Of a DNA stretch of 64,000 nt, positions 51,601-62,369 are shown in pieces. A model generated the notes under the pieces. That model did not search any database, was not told the DNA's origin, and saw only the letters and a list, made by a program, of their open reading frames with translations. Position numbers and translations under genes: made by a program. Numbering within the stretch: the first letter of the stretch is position 1; every line of letters begins with the position of its first letter. This stretch comes from Atriophallophorus winterbourni. Its lineage: Eukaryota > Platyhelminthes > Trematoda > Plagiorchiida > Microphallidae. The stretch spans positions 107,110 to 171,109 of the forward strand of contig JACCGJ010000688.1 in NCBI GenBank assembly GCA_013407085.1, read 5' to 3'.

Positions 51601-54600
51601 GAGTCGCGAGTTTATGAACTGTGAGGGGGGGGTTGATTTTCAAAAAGTGTAAACAAAAACTGACTTAAACAGGCGATCCGTTGGCTTCAACGTTCCACGG
51701 GAATAATCGTGGGATGCCATGGAAGACTTGCTCTCTGCCAAAAACGAGGAGGCGCGTCCACGACAGAAATTCAAGTTGCAGTTCGTGTGTATACTTTGCA
51801 GGCTACAGGAAAAAAACAGGATGAAAAACATAGCCAGTGTACGATAGACACCATAGACATGTTTGGCAAAATATTGCACCAGGGAACCTAAATTCAACAA
51901 AACTTGCGAGAGTTTGCTATCGTCAACAGGAATGGTACTAAAGAGAAAACATACCCGAAAATAAAAATATTTGATTCTACTCGAATTGAAAAATGTTTCT
52001 GTGGTATCAGACATGGTGGCCGGTCACTTAATCACCGACATTTAATCCCCAAGACACTTCATCCCCAGTCACTTAATCCCCAGTTTGATAGGACGTTCAA
52101 GGTTGCAGCTTCGCTTTTCTACACTATACATTTTCAATATGCTGAAGGCGTCACACCACCAGCAATTTACTGTTTTTTTACAAAACAAAACATCAATTAC
52201 ATATAAAAGGTTGTTTAGTGTGTTGCGAGATATGGCGCCGAATGCAGCAACAGATGTCATTTTAACTGACTTGGAAAGTGCAGCTATGAATGCATTTCGC
52301 TCAAACTTCCCATCCGCAAGAGTGACTGGATGATATTTTCATCTATGCCAAGCCATGCAACGAAAAATATGTGAACTAGGGATAAAAGCAGATTATGAGA
52401 CAGACGATGATTTACGCCTCATGATTAGATGCCTACCAGCGTTGGCTTCTGTGCCGTTGAATGATGTAGTCGACACATTTGAGAATTTAGCCGAACGAAT
52501 AATGTTGTTGAAGGCTGGCATCATGCATTACAGTCACTCTTTTCTTGTCAACATCCCACCGTGTGGACATTTCTTAACGGTTTGCGAAAGGATTGCCGAC
52601 AGCATACGGCCTCAGTTCTTCAAGCAAGTGCTGGAGTTCATATCAAACAGAAGAGGCAGTATGCTGAGATATGCACCGGGACATCTCGAGCAATTCAGCG
52701 ATACTCAACTACGGAGAGATTGACGTTTTTAAAATCAATTGCATATCTCTTCTGTCAAATAAATTCATTTAAACGTATTCTGCATTCTTCAGAAGTTATC
52801 AAACTGGGGATTAAGTGATTTTGTGATTAAATGTCTGGGGATTAAGTGTCAGTAAACCATCAGACATAGCTCTACCTCATGAATATTGTAAAAAAACATG
52901 CTAACCGAACAACAAAAGTAAACGATCACGATACTTGGCGTCAACTTACACCTTGAACGTTTCCCAGAATTCCGTGGAACATTTTCTCGCGGTATCTAGC
53001 AACTCCGTACGGAACAGACTGGCCTGGCTACTCTCGGAGGTTGGTGAGGGCGAACGAGTGAATTCGGCTCCCCGACGATCAGGGGAGACGTGAGAATAAT
53101 CCCGTTTACGAGACAAATGTTCATGTTTCGCGATTGTCAAGGGACACTGAAATGCCGAGCCACGTCGATAGGCAACAATCGGAGTAGTCTGGGGTCCGCG
53201 TACGGACACGAAGCAAGCGGACCGTGCAGCAATCGAGTCAGTTCCGAGGGGATAGAAATCTTCGTGATGCACAGGGAGCGAATTTCGCAAAAGTTCGTGC
53301 AAGTGATCGAGTTCTGCCGGTTGTGGGTTGCGGTGGGAAGCCAAACCGTCGTATGTGCCGAGAACTTCCGAATCGGGTTGGTTCAACTGTGCCTGACGAA
53401 ATTCTTCGTATAGCGAAAGAGCAGCCTGGAACACGGGCAGTTTAGAAGTATAATCGAAAGGCGAAAGGTTCAGCAAATCATAATAGAACCGCATTAGCCA
53501 ACAACCATGTTGGGTAAAAACAGCCCGCATGCAGTTTATCAAGTTGTGTGATACATTGCATGGATTTAAGATTGAGATTTCACGAACACACCAGAGGCTT
53601 TCATACACACACGCCTCATACTTTTCCGGAATAAAACAGATGAGAGAAAAGTAATTTTGCGACGACGTGTGCGATTTCAAGTAGGTAAGTTGGATGATTA
53701 CAATTTGTCACACAGATTTAATGCAAAAACTGAAGCGGTTGTATTGTCAAGGTTCTGCACAAATCAAATGATAAATTAATGGTACTTGTAGCAATTGGTT
53801 TTACAATGAAACCGGCGACGGAAAGAGTAACCAGGTATAGTGTGCTGCGCGGCTAACATCGTGCTAAATTGATTTAAAACCGGTAGTGAGCTGTATGGGC
53901 AAACATGCTGGAATCTCACTACCATTTCTATGTTCATTTTTCATATCTGTCTAGGCCTAAGTAACTTCGCCCGTGTGCAGTCTATGACTGTGCGCATTTT
54001 AACAGGATCAGACTAGTGATTTCATACTGCATGCAGAAACGGAAAGTCATTTATTGTAAATGATCAAAATCAACAGAGAATGAAAAAATAAACACTCCAA
54101 GTTGAACTGAACAGGCCAACAGTTACGGTGAGCCGAATCACAACGACTGTACAGCCCCTATTCGACTTGAAGTCAAGAAAGAAAGGCTGCAGGTTTGCAG
54201 TGATACTGGTATGTTGACCACAAGGAAACAATGCAGAAAAAGGTGCAGTGGCTTCGCAGTTACAAGTCAAAAAGACTCCCACAACTGGGTATTTGTGTTC
54301 AAGAAACGGGACAACAATCACATCAGTGACAAATTCCAGATACGGCTAAGCACAAACGCCAGTGTGTGATAAAGTATTAAATGTGTAAACTGAAGGTATG
54401 ACAATATACAGAGGCCGTGATCGCGCAAACATAACGCGATAGATTGTAAGTAATAACATGTTGGTTGGATAACCTCGAAAGAATACTAACTTGTATGACA
54501 CGTTTCATTTCGTGTTACGGAAATCAAAAATAAGCTCCCAATTCCAAAAATGCTCTAATGGCGCGCGTCTCATATAGCCTCTGCCAACCAAGTCCAGCTC

Positions 54601-57600
54601 CTGGCCTGCACGCGTGGTCCTGTGTGACCCGACGGAACTGCTTCTACAGACAGGCGAAGGCTGACCGGCGCCACAAAAGTAGTTTGCTTCGGGCAGGTGG
54701 AGCTCGTAAGTAAATGGAGGCGATCATAGGGGAAGGAAAACCCTTATCTCAAACCTCTAATGCCTTATGACTACATTCAATCATGGAAAAGGCTTCAGGA
54801 GTCAACCTCGATAAAATACCCGGAGCGGGAGTTCCGTAAGGCAGTCCGAAGTTGTATTCAACTTCGTCCTTTACCAACCTGGCTGTTCCTTTGGTTCTCG
54901 TAGTGTCGTGGAGAGGGAGCACTTACTGCACGGGCAAAAGCTAGGTCTCAATATTGAACTGACCTGGCGTACATCTCAGCGCACCAATTGAGGAGACTCC
55001 ATTCCGCTTCTATGGATAACCATACGGAAAGCAGCAGATACCGGTTAAAAGCTATGGATAGACTAGTGTATAACGCAGCGCCTCGGGCTGCTTTCGACGG
55101 CTACCGCCCGCCTCAAGCTGGGCAGCCTTGTTAAAAACGAGCCGTGTCGTCACGGCACAGGGATTAGGAACCAACCGAAAAACACCAGCAAAACGAACTG
55201 CTAACAAACACAGATCAAATTTGAAACTGGGAACCTGGAACGTCCGGGATTTCATGACGACATCTCGAATATCAGAGGCGTAAGAAAATGAGTTGCGATT
55301 AACAATGAGCTAATAAGGCTGAATGTCGACGTGGCTGCCAGACGCGATTACCGGACACTGGTATGCTAACAGAAAGAGATTACACGTTTTTTGGAAAGGA
55401 AGGGGTTCTGATGAGCCTCGACTAGATGGATACTAAAAGCAGCAGAACCGAGCAGCAGTGGGAGCGAACGGATTTGGTACTGCGTGATTTTAATGCCAGA
55501 GTTGGTGCAGATTGCGAGTCTTGGCGAAACTGTCTCGGAAAGTTCGGAGAAGGTAGAACCAATGAAAATGGCCGTCGTTTGGAACTATGCACACACTTTC
55601 TTTAAAACAACACCACAGCACAACAAACTTTGGAAACATCCTCGGTCGAAGCATTGGTATCAGCTTGATCTTATTCTCGTTAAGCGCACTGATATGAAAG
55701 GCGTACTCCTTACAAGACTGCCTATCGTTGCAAGCGTTGCGGGAGAGATTGTTCCTCCCGAATGGGACTGTTTAGTCATTCGAAAAGCTGTAGAACATGA
55801 AACAATCATGCGCTTGGATGTATATCCATGGTCGACATCGACCGAAGGAGGCCAACAACGTATGCATGTATGTATGTACGTATGCATGTATGAAAGCAAA
55901 AACCTGAATCAGGCAAAGTGCCACATAATTATAGATCACACGTGGTCTAAGATATTGTCAGGATGACAAAGCGTAGACCGATGAGGAACAAAAACAGAAC
56001 TGAAATGGCCGTGAGACACCATCGTCTCTTCTCATACCGGTGGCAAATAAATTAAACACGGTGTTAGCAATTTTTTGTTTAAAGTCAGATTTTTATTAAT
56101 AAGTAGTATATGACGTTCGAAAAGCAGGCGGAGATTGCTGTGTTTAGCTACACAGCACAGAAGTACTGCATGATTGTACCTCCAGGCAGCGGCGAGATGT
56201 GTGAACATTGGTGTACCAGCGCAGCAAGTGCGTCATTTTTATCACTGTGAGAGTTGCAGTCGTGAAAAATATGGAAAAAACCAACGAATCTGACTTACGC
56301 GATAATGCTTGCGAGCCAGGAGACAATGAAACAAAACCACGTATTGTTTTGCAGTTTTGTAGTAATCGAATAGGGTTTTGGCTTCATATTGATCCAATGC
56401 TAAATTGATGAGATCACCAAGGCGACCAGCTGCGGTAAAAATGAAGGGATGTCGGTTACACAAAATTGGCATAACAAAAACCACATTTCTGATGGATTTG
56501 TTGATAAAGACATTTTTTCAAGTGTTGCACAATAACGAGTATCTGAGCACTATATTTATCAACAAAAAATCGAAACAATAAATACACTGCGGTAAATCAC
56601 ATTAGCGAAGGCTAACTTATGGGCAAAATTCCATGTGAATGTAACAGATAGCTTAGAGCTAGTTCGTCCGATAATGTACATTCAATGTAAGAGGAACATA
56701 CAACATGCAGATCGTTGTCCGTCACGCGGACCCAAAATTACATCCGATTAAAAATTCAGGAATTATTTTGTCTTTTACATAGCCCTTTATCTTGTGGATT
56801 TAAGGATGTCCACAGACAGCATTACACCGGTAGCATGTACCAAATGCTAGACTCCTGCAAAACCATGAAAAAGTAAAATCCTAAAAGATGGGGAAGGGTG
56901 GGACTTAAATTGCTACGGATTCTATAGAGAGTAAGCACAAACAACTGGGTAGAGGTGCCTACACCTCGAATGGAAATGCATTCAAACAAGTTTCGTGAAC
57001 GAGTAGAGCGACATCAGCATGGCAGCTTCCATGCGCTATAAAAATTTCACCATAGCAATGTCTATGTCGATTTTTTTCTATTAATTTTTTTGGGTTCAAT
57101 TGAAAAGATGGCAGAAGAGTCTTGTACACAGTTATATTCTTAGCCTTGTTTAATGGAACCAGGTCATGTCCACGCAAACAACACAAAACTTGATGCTGAG
57201 TGTAGCGAATGAAACCGAAAAAAGATGAAAACAGTTAGATCCTGCCTAAATGAGAAACAATAGCATCAGGCTTCAAGAGCGAGGATGTGCAACTGTGTAG
57301 CGCTTCTGTACTGAGCAGTTAACGCCGTCCTAAATTAATTTGCTACCGGTACTGAGCTGCATTGGGAAAATGCTGGAGCCTCACCACTATTTTTATTTTC
57401 AATATCTGCTTAGGACTGGGTAACCTGACAGTATCTTAGCGCACGTACAGTCTTTGACTGTGTGACAATGTATCCTCCAAGTGTAATGTTCTGTTACAGA
57501 AATTGATCCGATCGAAACAGTGCTAAGCCTCAATAATGAGGGCTTTGGTACTGTATTACCTATTTTGGTAGTTGCATTACTAGCAACGCTTGTTTAAATA

Positions 57601-60256
57601 AGGAGATTTCGGCTCGAATTTATACAGCTACGGTAGCTTTTCGTAACTTGGGTCAACTGTAGTGTCTACAAGGCCACAGTACGCGCGGTTTTGCTCTACG
57701 GACACGAAACCTGGACACTGAGAAAAGAAGAAAACAGACGTCAGCAGGTCTTCCACAATCGCTTGAGTTACTTGGCACTATCGGATACGTACCGCAACCA
57801 TTCGTAATAGAATCTTTGGTGGCGACATAGATATCGATAAACAAGTTACCGTGCTGGTTAGTCCACGTATCACGAATGGGAAATCATTGTTTTCCTTCGC
57901 TGGTTAGTCGCTGGTTAGTCCACGTATCACGAATGGGAAATCATTGTTTTCCTAACGCGGTTTTGTTTGCCACTCCTAACTCAGAATGGTGGCCAGATTT
58001 GGACACTAGCTCAAGCAGATGAAGGCTTTGACTGTTAAGCTAGTTGTGGTTGGTGGGACCCGACTTCCAGGTTGGGGTCCAAGAGATCAAAATTCGCGGT
58101 GGCTTCTTACCCTCAGTGATATGGCTCAAAATCGCGTTCAGTGGCGGTCTTGCTATAGACATCTTGGTGTTTGGTTAATCTTGTATGTTGTCAAGTGAAG
58201 AGTCGAGGAAAGCCTGTTATGATGAGTGACAGTGAACGGCGCACGGAAGCTGCCGTGCTGATGTCGCTCTACTCGTTTACAACACCTACTTGAATGGATG
58301 TTTGATTTGAGGTGTAGGCACCTCATTTAAGTGTATCTTTGCGTGTTCTGTAGGTTAAGTAGCGTTTTAGGTCCAACCCTTCCCCATTGTTCTATAGGGG
58401 AGGGAGGGTTGTATGGCAGTTAAGCATTTGGTACTTGTTACCGGTGTAATGCTGTGATTGATGATGACAATGATAGCCTGGATCAGGCTTGAGTTCACCA
58501 TCGGGCTTCAAAGATTTTACGGCAATTTGGGGCATGATCCCTCTACTCCATTTGCGTTTTTGTTAATTAATTCAAATCTATCTCAATTACTCATGCACGT
58601 ATCCTATATGGACTTTCAAAATTAGCTCGTACCTGTCGATACGCACAAGAATATGCAATTGCGTATCATATTGAATTGCAACATGACAGTTTTTGCTGTG
58701 GCAATTCCCTTAGATACATGCTTGTGATCTTGTAAGTAAAATATACATTTTTATTGCGCGGTTTGATGTGCAAACCTTCGAACAACTCTCTCAGCTGTAT
58801 GCCATGTAACGAACAGATTAGTAGCAAACGGCTGTGAAAGCACAAGCGCGATCCAGGCAAAGTGCCGCACAGTCAGAGACTGCACGTGGGCTAAGATACT
58901 GTCAAGTTGCCCAGACATAGACAGACATGACAAAAGAAATAGAAATGGAATAGAAACGGCTGTAGCGGGTTCGGTAGCACTGGTGGGTGATATTTTTGTG
59001 CAGCCAAACGGGTGGACTAACCAACTACATTGATGGCTCAGATTTCACCGGCCTACGCACTTCGACCGGAGGCGAAAACGCTGCAGAACGTAATCCAGTC
59101 TCGTTTCCACCTTCGAACGCTTTAGACGGTACGCAGCCCAAGGTCATCTACATCCTCCTTCAAGGTTAACGGCCAGATATTCACTGGATCGCCTTGTCCC
59201 CCACGCCTGGTGCGAGCGGGTCTAGGTTCGAGGATGAATATTGTGATGGCTGAATCTGCCTTTCGGAGGCCGTGGTCAAACTACTGCTGTCTTCGCCGTT
59301 GCATGTAAACGAATTGCTCAGGTATTCCGCACCCAAGGCCAAACACTTATACACATCATACATTCCGTAACTTCTGTGGCCACGTATCACATTCATATAG
59401 CAGTATTGGGCGGATCGCTGCTTTATTTAGTTTTGAGAATGATCATAGACCTGCGCCAAAGGGCGCCTTTAAACTTTTCTCATAGCTGTCATCCAATGGT
59501 ACATGTAAAGCAATTGCTTTTTCTCACAATAAAATCTCGATTCTTGTATATAAAAAACCGGATTACGCACACAAGCAGCCATTAAGTTCACGTCATATGT
59601 CGCTTGGCGAGTTGGTAACATACTGGCAGGTTTTTACACTCCCTAGTTCCACAGATAAATCGACTTGATTTCATTTCCACATATCTATGTAGGGGTGAAA
59701 AATGAGAGCTACATAACGCGGTATTACAAATTCCTACAATGTTTATGTAACACCTATTCGACGTCAACTTTGGGAAGACGTAAACTTGTATCTCTGAACA
59801 AACTACGAAAGGCAGTCAGACTGAAACCTATCAAAAATTGCAAAGTCCGATTAAAACGGAACCACATTTATAAGACTTACAAGCACGGCAAATCTCCGCT
59901 AAATGAATCAAGGCTTCTGCACCGGCGTGTTCCGCTTTTTCGACCAATTGCTCTTCCAGCTGACCCTGCTCAGAAAGCGTGCGAAGTTTATCCATACAAC
60001 GTCGTATGCGAGATAGCGCGAGGAAAGGAGCACCGGTCGCACGAAGATCGACGCTTGGTAGATCCGTCGGGGACAGAGCCGCGGATTGGAGTTCAAACTG
60101 CCGACTAAGCTGATTCAACACATCCAACCGATCACACGCTTTCAAGTAGCGGAACAAAACATTGTATTGATCGGGAAACAGATTCACCAGTTTCGGTTTG
60201 CCAATCGCGGAGCGGTTGTTAAGTAGATGAAATCGTAAGTCAGAGTCTAGGGCCTC
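48667..60256 (-). CDS. C-terminal part of a large nuclear protein, tentatively ELYS/AHCTF1-like nucleoporin (eight exons)
   Basis: Exons in reading order are 60256-59881, 56429-56299, 53620-52950, 51576-51441, 51066-50913, 50835-50729, 50650-50472 and 48952-48667. Every join is in phase and the product is 679 aa plus stop, with 5' exons missing. Exons 1-2 form an alpha-helical stretch (HLAEICRASGRLGDLINLAL, then VVLFHCLLARKHYR) resembling the end of the ELYS alpha-solenoid, where a GLxxDLLxL helix precedes an LLxHYLxR helix. The rest is low-complexity Ser/Pro with FG dipeptides (LTFGFEPS), IYTPPPKRAPS, RQSPVSILK and acidic DDDGDI. It ends in TPRRSTRRSKPPKRYNPSKF, an NLS or AT-hook-like tail. 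ELYS anchors nuclear pores to chromatin. The gene model is good, but the name is only a suggestion based on remembered family patterns. Confidence 0.6.
49588..50330 (-). mobile_element. Zinc-finger-tailed LINE, 5'-truncated, best-preserved copy
   Basis: The minus frame 50248-49676 has 190 open codons: MVYSSETWTTHATHERKLNA, RLRWLGHVYRMENGRIPK, GRPHLRYKDVCKRDTKALG, then CQRCGRDCCSRIGLFSHSKS. The last is a Cys2-His-Cys finger (CQRC...HSKSC) known at the C-termini of this LINE ORF2 type. The 3' UTR is short and ends GGAGGCCAACAACAACAGC, an AAC-type tail. It lies in the last intron of the ELYS-like gene, in the same orientation. Confidence 0.9.
52015..52858 (+). mobile_element. Mutator-like (MULE) DNA transposon, internally reduced, 9-bp TSD
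   Basis: It is flanked by ATCAGACAT at 52006-52014 and 52859-52867; 9 bp is the MULE-typical length. The ends are terminal inverted repeats rich in the unit CTTAATCCCCAG (left 52015-52094, right 52793-52858), starting GGT on both sides. Inside is a transposase remnant. It lies in the intron between exons 53620-52950 and 51576-51441 of the ELYS-like gene. Confidence 0.9.
52085..52723 (+). pseudogene. MULE transposase fragment with one in-frame TGA
   Basis: The frame matches the MULE catalytic domain: VILTDLESAAMNAFRSNFP (with the Asp of the DDE triad in LTD), then ARVTG, a TGA at 52331-52333, and YFHLCQAMQRKICELG. The stop replaces the Cys of the expected GC(Y/F)FHLCQ motif. After it the same frame stays open to 52723. 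The N-terminal DNA-binding part and a complete DDE domain are absent, so it could move only in trans. Confidence 0.85.
53845..54035 (+). repeat. SINE-like interspersed repeat
   Basis: ACCGGTAGTGAGCTG, TCTCACTACCATTTC, CATATCTGTCTAGGCC and GCAGTCTATGACTGTGCG appear in the family order. Confidence 0.7.
54060..54550. other. Intronic sequence, nothing recognised
   Basis: Short frames only; no motif or repeat match. Confidence 0.3.
54560..55857 (+). mobile_element. Zinc-finger-tailed LINE with large internal deletion
   Basis: A GC-rich 5' UTR (54560-55225) leads into the endonuclease start GTWNVRDFMT (55225-55260) and later VLRDFNARVGADCESWRN (about 55481-55530) and a decayed HPRSKHWYQLDLILVK (55640). 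It then jumps to the last part of the family (IVPPEWDCLVI, 55750) and the 3' terminus GTCGACATCGACCGAAGGAG then GCCAACA at 55830-55856. The RT is deleted. The 5' UTR is present here and in no other copy in the window. Confidence 0.75.
55858..55892. repeat. (GTAT/GCAT)n microsatellite at LINE 3' end
   Basis: ACGTATGCATGTATGTATGT and further irregular units directly follow the LINE terminus. Confidence 0.8.
55893..56070 (-). repeat. SINE-like repeat, decayed
   Basis: GAAAGCAAAAACCTGAATCA then GGCAAAGTGCCACAT, GATATTGTCAGGATGAC and AGACCGATGAGG follow the family order on the minus strand. Confidence 0.55.
56790..57240 (-). mobile_element. RTE-like LINE 3' UTR
   Basis: The minus strand ends with the terminus seen as CAGCATTACACCGGTAGCAT (56819). 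It also contains the GAGGTGCCTACACCTCG block (56950) and the following GCATTCAAAC. These are the same blocks, inverted, as in 46.9-47.03 and 58.3-58.46 kb. Confidence 0.6.
57320..57490 (+). repeat. SINE-like interspersed repeat
   Basis: ACCGGTACTGAGCTGCATTG, then CCTCACCACTATTT, ATATCTGCTTAGGACTGG and GCACGTACAGTCTTTGACTG, in the family order. Confidence 0.65.
57600..58470 (+). pseudogene. RTE-like LINE 3' part, heavily decayed
   Basis: Coding traces are VYKATVRAVLLYGHETWTL (57661), then TRLPGWGPRDQNSRW (58060), equivalent to the end of the RTE ORF at 11285-12988. The 3' UTR with GAGGTGTAGGCACCTCAT (58306) and the terminus TGGCAGTTAAGCATTTGGTA (58413) follows. A tandem duplication of about 45 bp occurs at 57855-57955. 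Confidence 0.75.
58835..58975 (-). repeat. SINE-like interspersed repeat
   Basis: GAAAGCACAAGCGCGATCCA, GTGCCGCACAGTCAGAGACT and TAAGATACTGTCAAGTTGCC, then CAGACATAGACAGACATGA, in the family order on the minus strand. Confidence 0.7.
58987..59490 (+). other. Uncharacterised ORF-like, probably repeat-derived
   Basis: Two successive plus frames, DFTGLRTSTGGENAAERNPV (to 59169) and, in a different frame, GLGSRMNIVMAESAFRRPWS followed by NYCCLRRC, have protein-like composition. I cannot assign a family. The arrangement looks like a LINE leader or a decayed ORF more than a host exon. Confidence 0.25.
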
Positions 60257-60469
60257 CTATGACAACAATTGAAATCATATAAGCATGTACAAAAGGTAAA
60301 ATGAATCTTGAAAAAAAACGATACAAACAAGCACCAGGAAAATAGGTGATGGAATTAAAACAGCCGCATTTTTGCCGCTAATGCAAAACAATGTAACCAT
60401 CAGTCCCACAAGTAGATTTGCATGTGTGTGTAAACGTGTGGTTCTTTTGTACTGTGCAGATAACGCCTT

Positions 60470-60560
60470 GCTAAACTGATTTGTCACCGTTACTGAACGG
60501 AATATGGAAACCCACTGGACTATCGAAGCCGTTCCCGTTTTCGGTATCTGTTGGCCTCCT
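60470..60560 (+). repeat. SINE-like repeat, 5' part
   Basis: TAACGCCTTGCTAAACTGAT and CACCGTTACTGAACGG, then the SINE is joined to the LINE terminus TGTTGGCCTCCTTCGGACCA at about 60549. Confidence 0.5.
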
Positions 60561-60780
60561 TCGGACCATGAATGTGCATAACACGCGCAAACGACTAAAC
60601 AGTCCGTTCCGGGGAGAAATTCTTTACCGCAACGCTGACGGTCAGCCCCCGAGAGCAGTATCTGATCACCACAGACTTCCGTATGACGCATCCAAAGTGA
60701 TCAGTTAAGAACAAGTTCCTTCCAAATCGTAGGGTCAATGTCAAGAGCTTTCATATCTTTCATACTTTCTACGCCACTGA
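60549..60780 (-). mobile_element. Zinc-finger-tailed LINE 3' end, decayed
   Basis: The minus strand follows the family end: GACTAAACAGTCCGTTCCGG (60593), the deleted finger region, and GTCAATGTCAAGAGCTTTCA with TATCTTTCATACTTTCT (to about 60770). Confidence 0.6.
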
Positions 60781-60865
60781 CAAGTAGATACGACCCGGTT
60801 CAAAAATTGCTAAGAAGCTCAACTGTTTACCCTTCCTCCACTGTTTCAAGGCATGATCGCACCGG

Positions 60866-60907
60866 CCCTATCTGATGATTGTAAATAGCACAAAGCCGGT
60901 CGTGGGG
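60866..60907 (+). pseudogene. Subfamily A hammerhead motif with two core mutations
   Basis: Stem I strands CCCTAT (60866-60871) and GTGGGG (60902-60907) pair fully with wobbles, and CTGATGA (60872-60878) is intact. GAAA has become AAAG and stem II is weak. The flanking CCTCCACTGTTTCAAG matches the minus-strand copy at 4435-4455. Confidence 0.7.
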
Positions 60908-60984
60908 TGTGACAGAAATGCCTGTGAATGAGCATCTTAGTTCCAATCCTTTTTTTCGTCACAAACTTATTCATTTTGCTCTGT

Positions 60985-61040
60985 GGTGAGTTGAAATCAG
61001 GAAGTCGACCATTGGACAGACCGCACTTGCGGTACAAATA
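60985..61040 (+). mobile_element. Zinc-finger-tailed LINE fragment
   Basis: GGAAGTCGACCATTGGACAG, then ACCGCACTTGCGGTACAAAT, equals the 5' part of the truncated copies, in plus orientation. Confidence 0.55.
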
Positions 61041-61054
61041 TATATATCACAAGA

Positions 61055-61165
61055 TTGGATTAAGGCAAAAATGCCCTACAGTCAGAGACTGTGTGTGAGC
61101 TAAGACACTGTTAGGTTGACTAGACCAAGATAAAATAAGAAAATGGCAGAGATTCCAGCATATAC
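61055..61165 (-). repeat. SINE-like repeat, 3' part
   Basis: AAAATGCCCTACAGTCAGAG, then TGTGTGAGCTAAGACACTGT and TAGGTTGACTAGACC, on the minus strand. Confidence 0.6.
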
Positions 61166-61263
61166 GCGGATGAAAACTTTAGGTATTGGGCGCATAATTA
61201 GAATTAATGCAGCGTGTTTTCTTTTCGAAATGTGGTAACTGATTACGAAAACAAGAACTTTGA

Positions 61264-61605
61264 ATGCTGCGCGATCTGGCGATTATCAGGTGGGGGATAA
61301 GAGTTTTGTTAATAGATCCGCATGCAATTGATGTGTGCAAAAGTTGTCATAAAAAGGCCCTCACAAAACAGTTTGGGCAAATATGGGCTGACGTAGTGCG
61401 AGTGCAAGTTCATTGTAGTGCGCATTCGAGGAAGCGTGTTGAACTTCATTTCCTCAACTTGTTCCAAAGGTTCGGGCCACTTAGGAATCTAGATTGGGCA
61501 TTTGCGTATAACGTTGGCAAAAACTGGAACAGCCGAAATTCAACAACAGACAAAATGTGGACTGCGTACGAATTCAGTGCGTTGGTAAATAATAAGCAGA
61601 GTTAA
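61264..61605 (+). other. Uncharacterised 113-codon ORF
   Basis: The open frame includes CKSCHKKALTKQFGQIWADV, VHCSAHSRKRVELHFLNLFQ and WAFAYNVGKNWNSRN. Composition is protein-like but I recognise no family. It may be a fragment of an element ORF. Confidence 0.25.
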
Positions 61606-61737
61606 ATATGTTCACTTGTATACAACAGCAGATTGCCGAGATACCGCGTTAACAGTGTTTATCGACAATGGAGCCCGAGGCAATTTTCAACTCATAATAA
61701 TCACTATTAAGGAAACGTTTTGTCCTTTATTGCTTAC

Positions 61738-61836
61738 ACGAAACTACGAGGATAGAAGAGCGACAGCTGATCCCATGTGCACTAAGTTGGAAATTAAAGG
61801 GCCAAGAAGCAAGAGTCTTCAATTGACTACCGGTGA
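61738..61836 (-). CDS. Possible further 5' exon of the ELYS-like gene
   Basis: On the minus strand, acceptor GGAGTTCAG and donor GTAAGC enclose 99 nt, open in one phase (GSQLKTLASWPFNFQL, then SCRSSILVVS). It would end in phase 1, whereas exon 60256 starts in phase 0, so an unseen exon would be needed between them. Confidence 0.3.
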
Positions 61837-61949
61837 CTGAACTCCAAAACTTTATGATGATCAGCCGGATTTCGGTATCAGATTAACTCAATTCACCGGT
61901 TTTCCTAGAATACAGACCGAATTAACAAGCTTTCGTGATTCCAATCATC

Positions 61950-62300
61950 ATCATCATCAGAGACAATATAACACCGGTACAGCATGTATAGTATGCTTAA
62001 TTGCCATACAACCATGAAAAAAGTAAAATCCTTACAGTTGGAGAAGGGTGGGACCAAAATAGATACAGATTCTCTAGAGTATACACAAACAAACTACGAT
62101 GAGGTGCCTACACCCCGAATAGGACATGCATTCAAATAAGGACATACAACATTTGGGAATCACAATAGACAGAAACGAATACTGACGACCAACCTTGAAC
62201 AATCCCCGCTCCAACATCCAAAACACCACAATTGTTGGTAAAAGTGGCGAGACAGCAGGGAATTCTTTGACAAACAGCTGCATAACACGACGGCACTGGA
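61950..62300 (-). mobile_element. RTE-like LINE 3' UTR
   Basis: Inverted terminus AATATAACACCGGTACAGCA (61966), GCTTAATTGCCATACAACCA (61994) and the GAGGTGCCTACACCCCG block (62101) followed by GCATTCAAAT, as at 56.8-57.0 kb. Confidence 0.6.
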
Positions 62301-62369
62301 AAAGACGAAAACAAGAAGACCGGATTCGGTTAGTGACAGATAAACGTTGTGCAGAAGCAGTCTAGTTGC

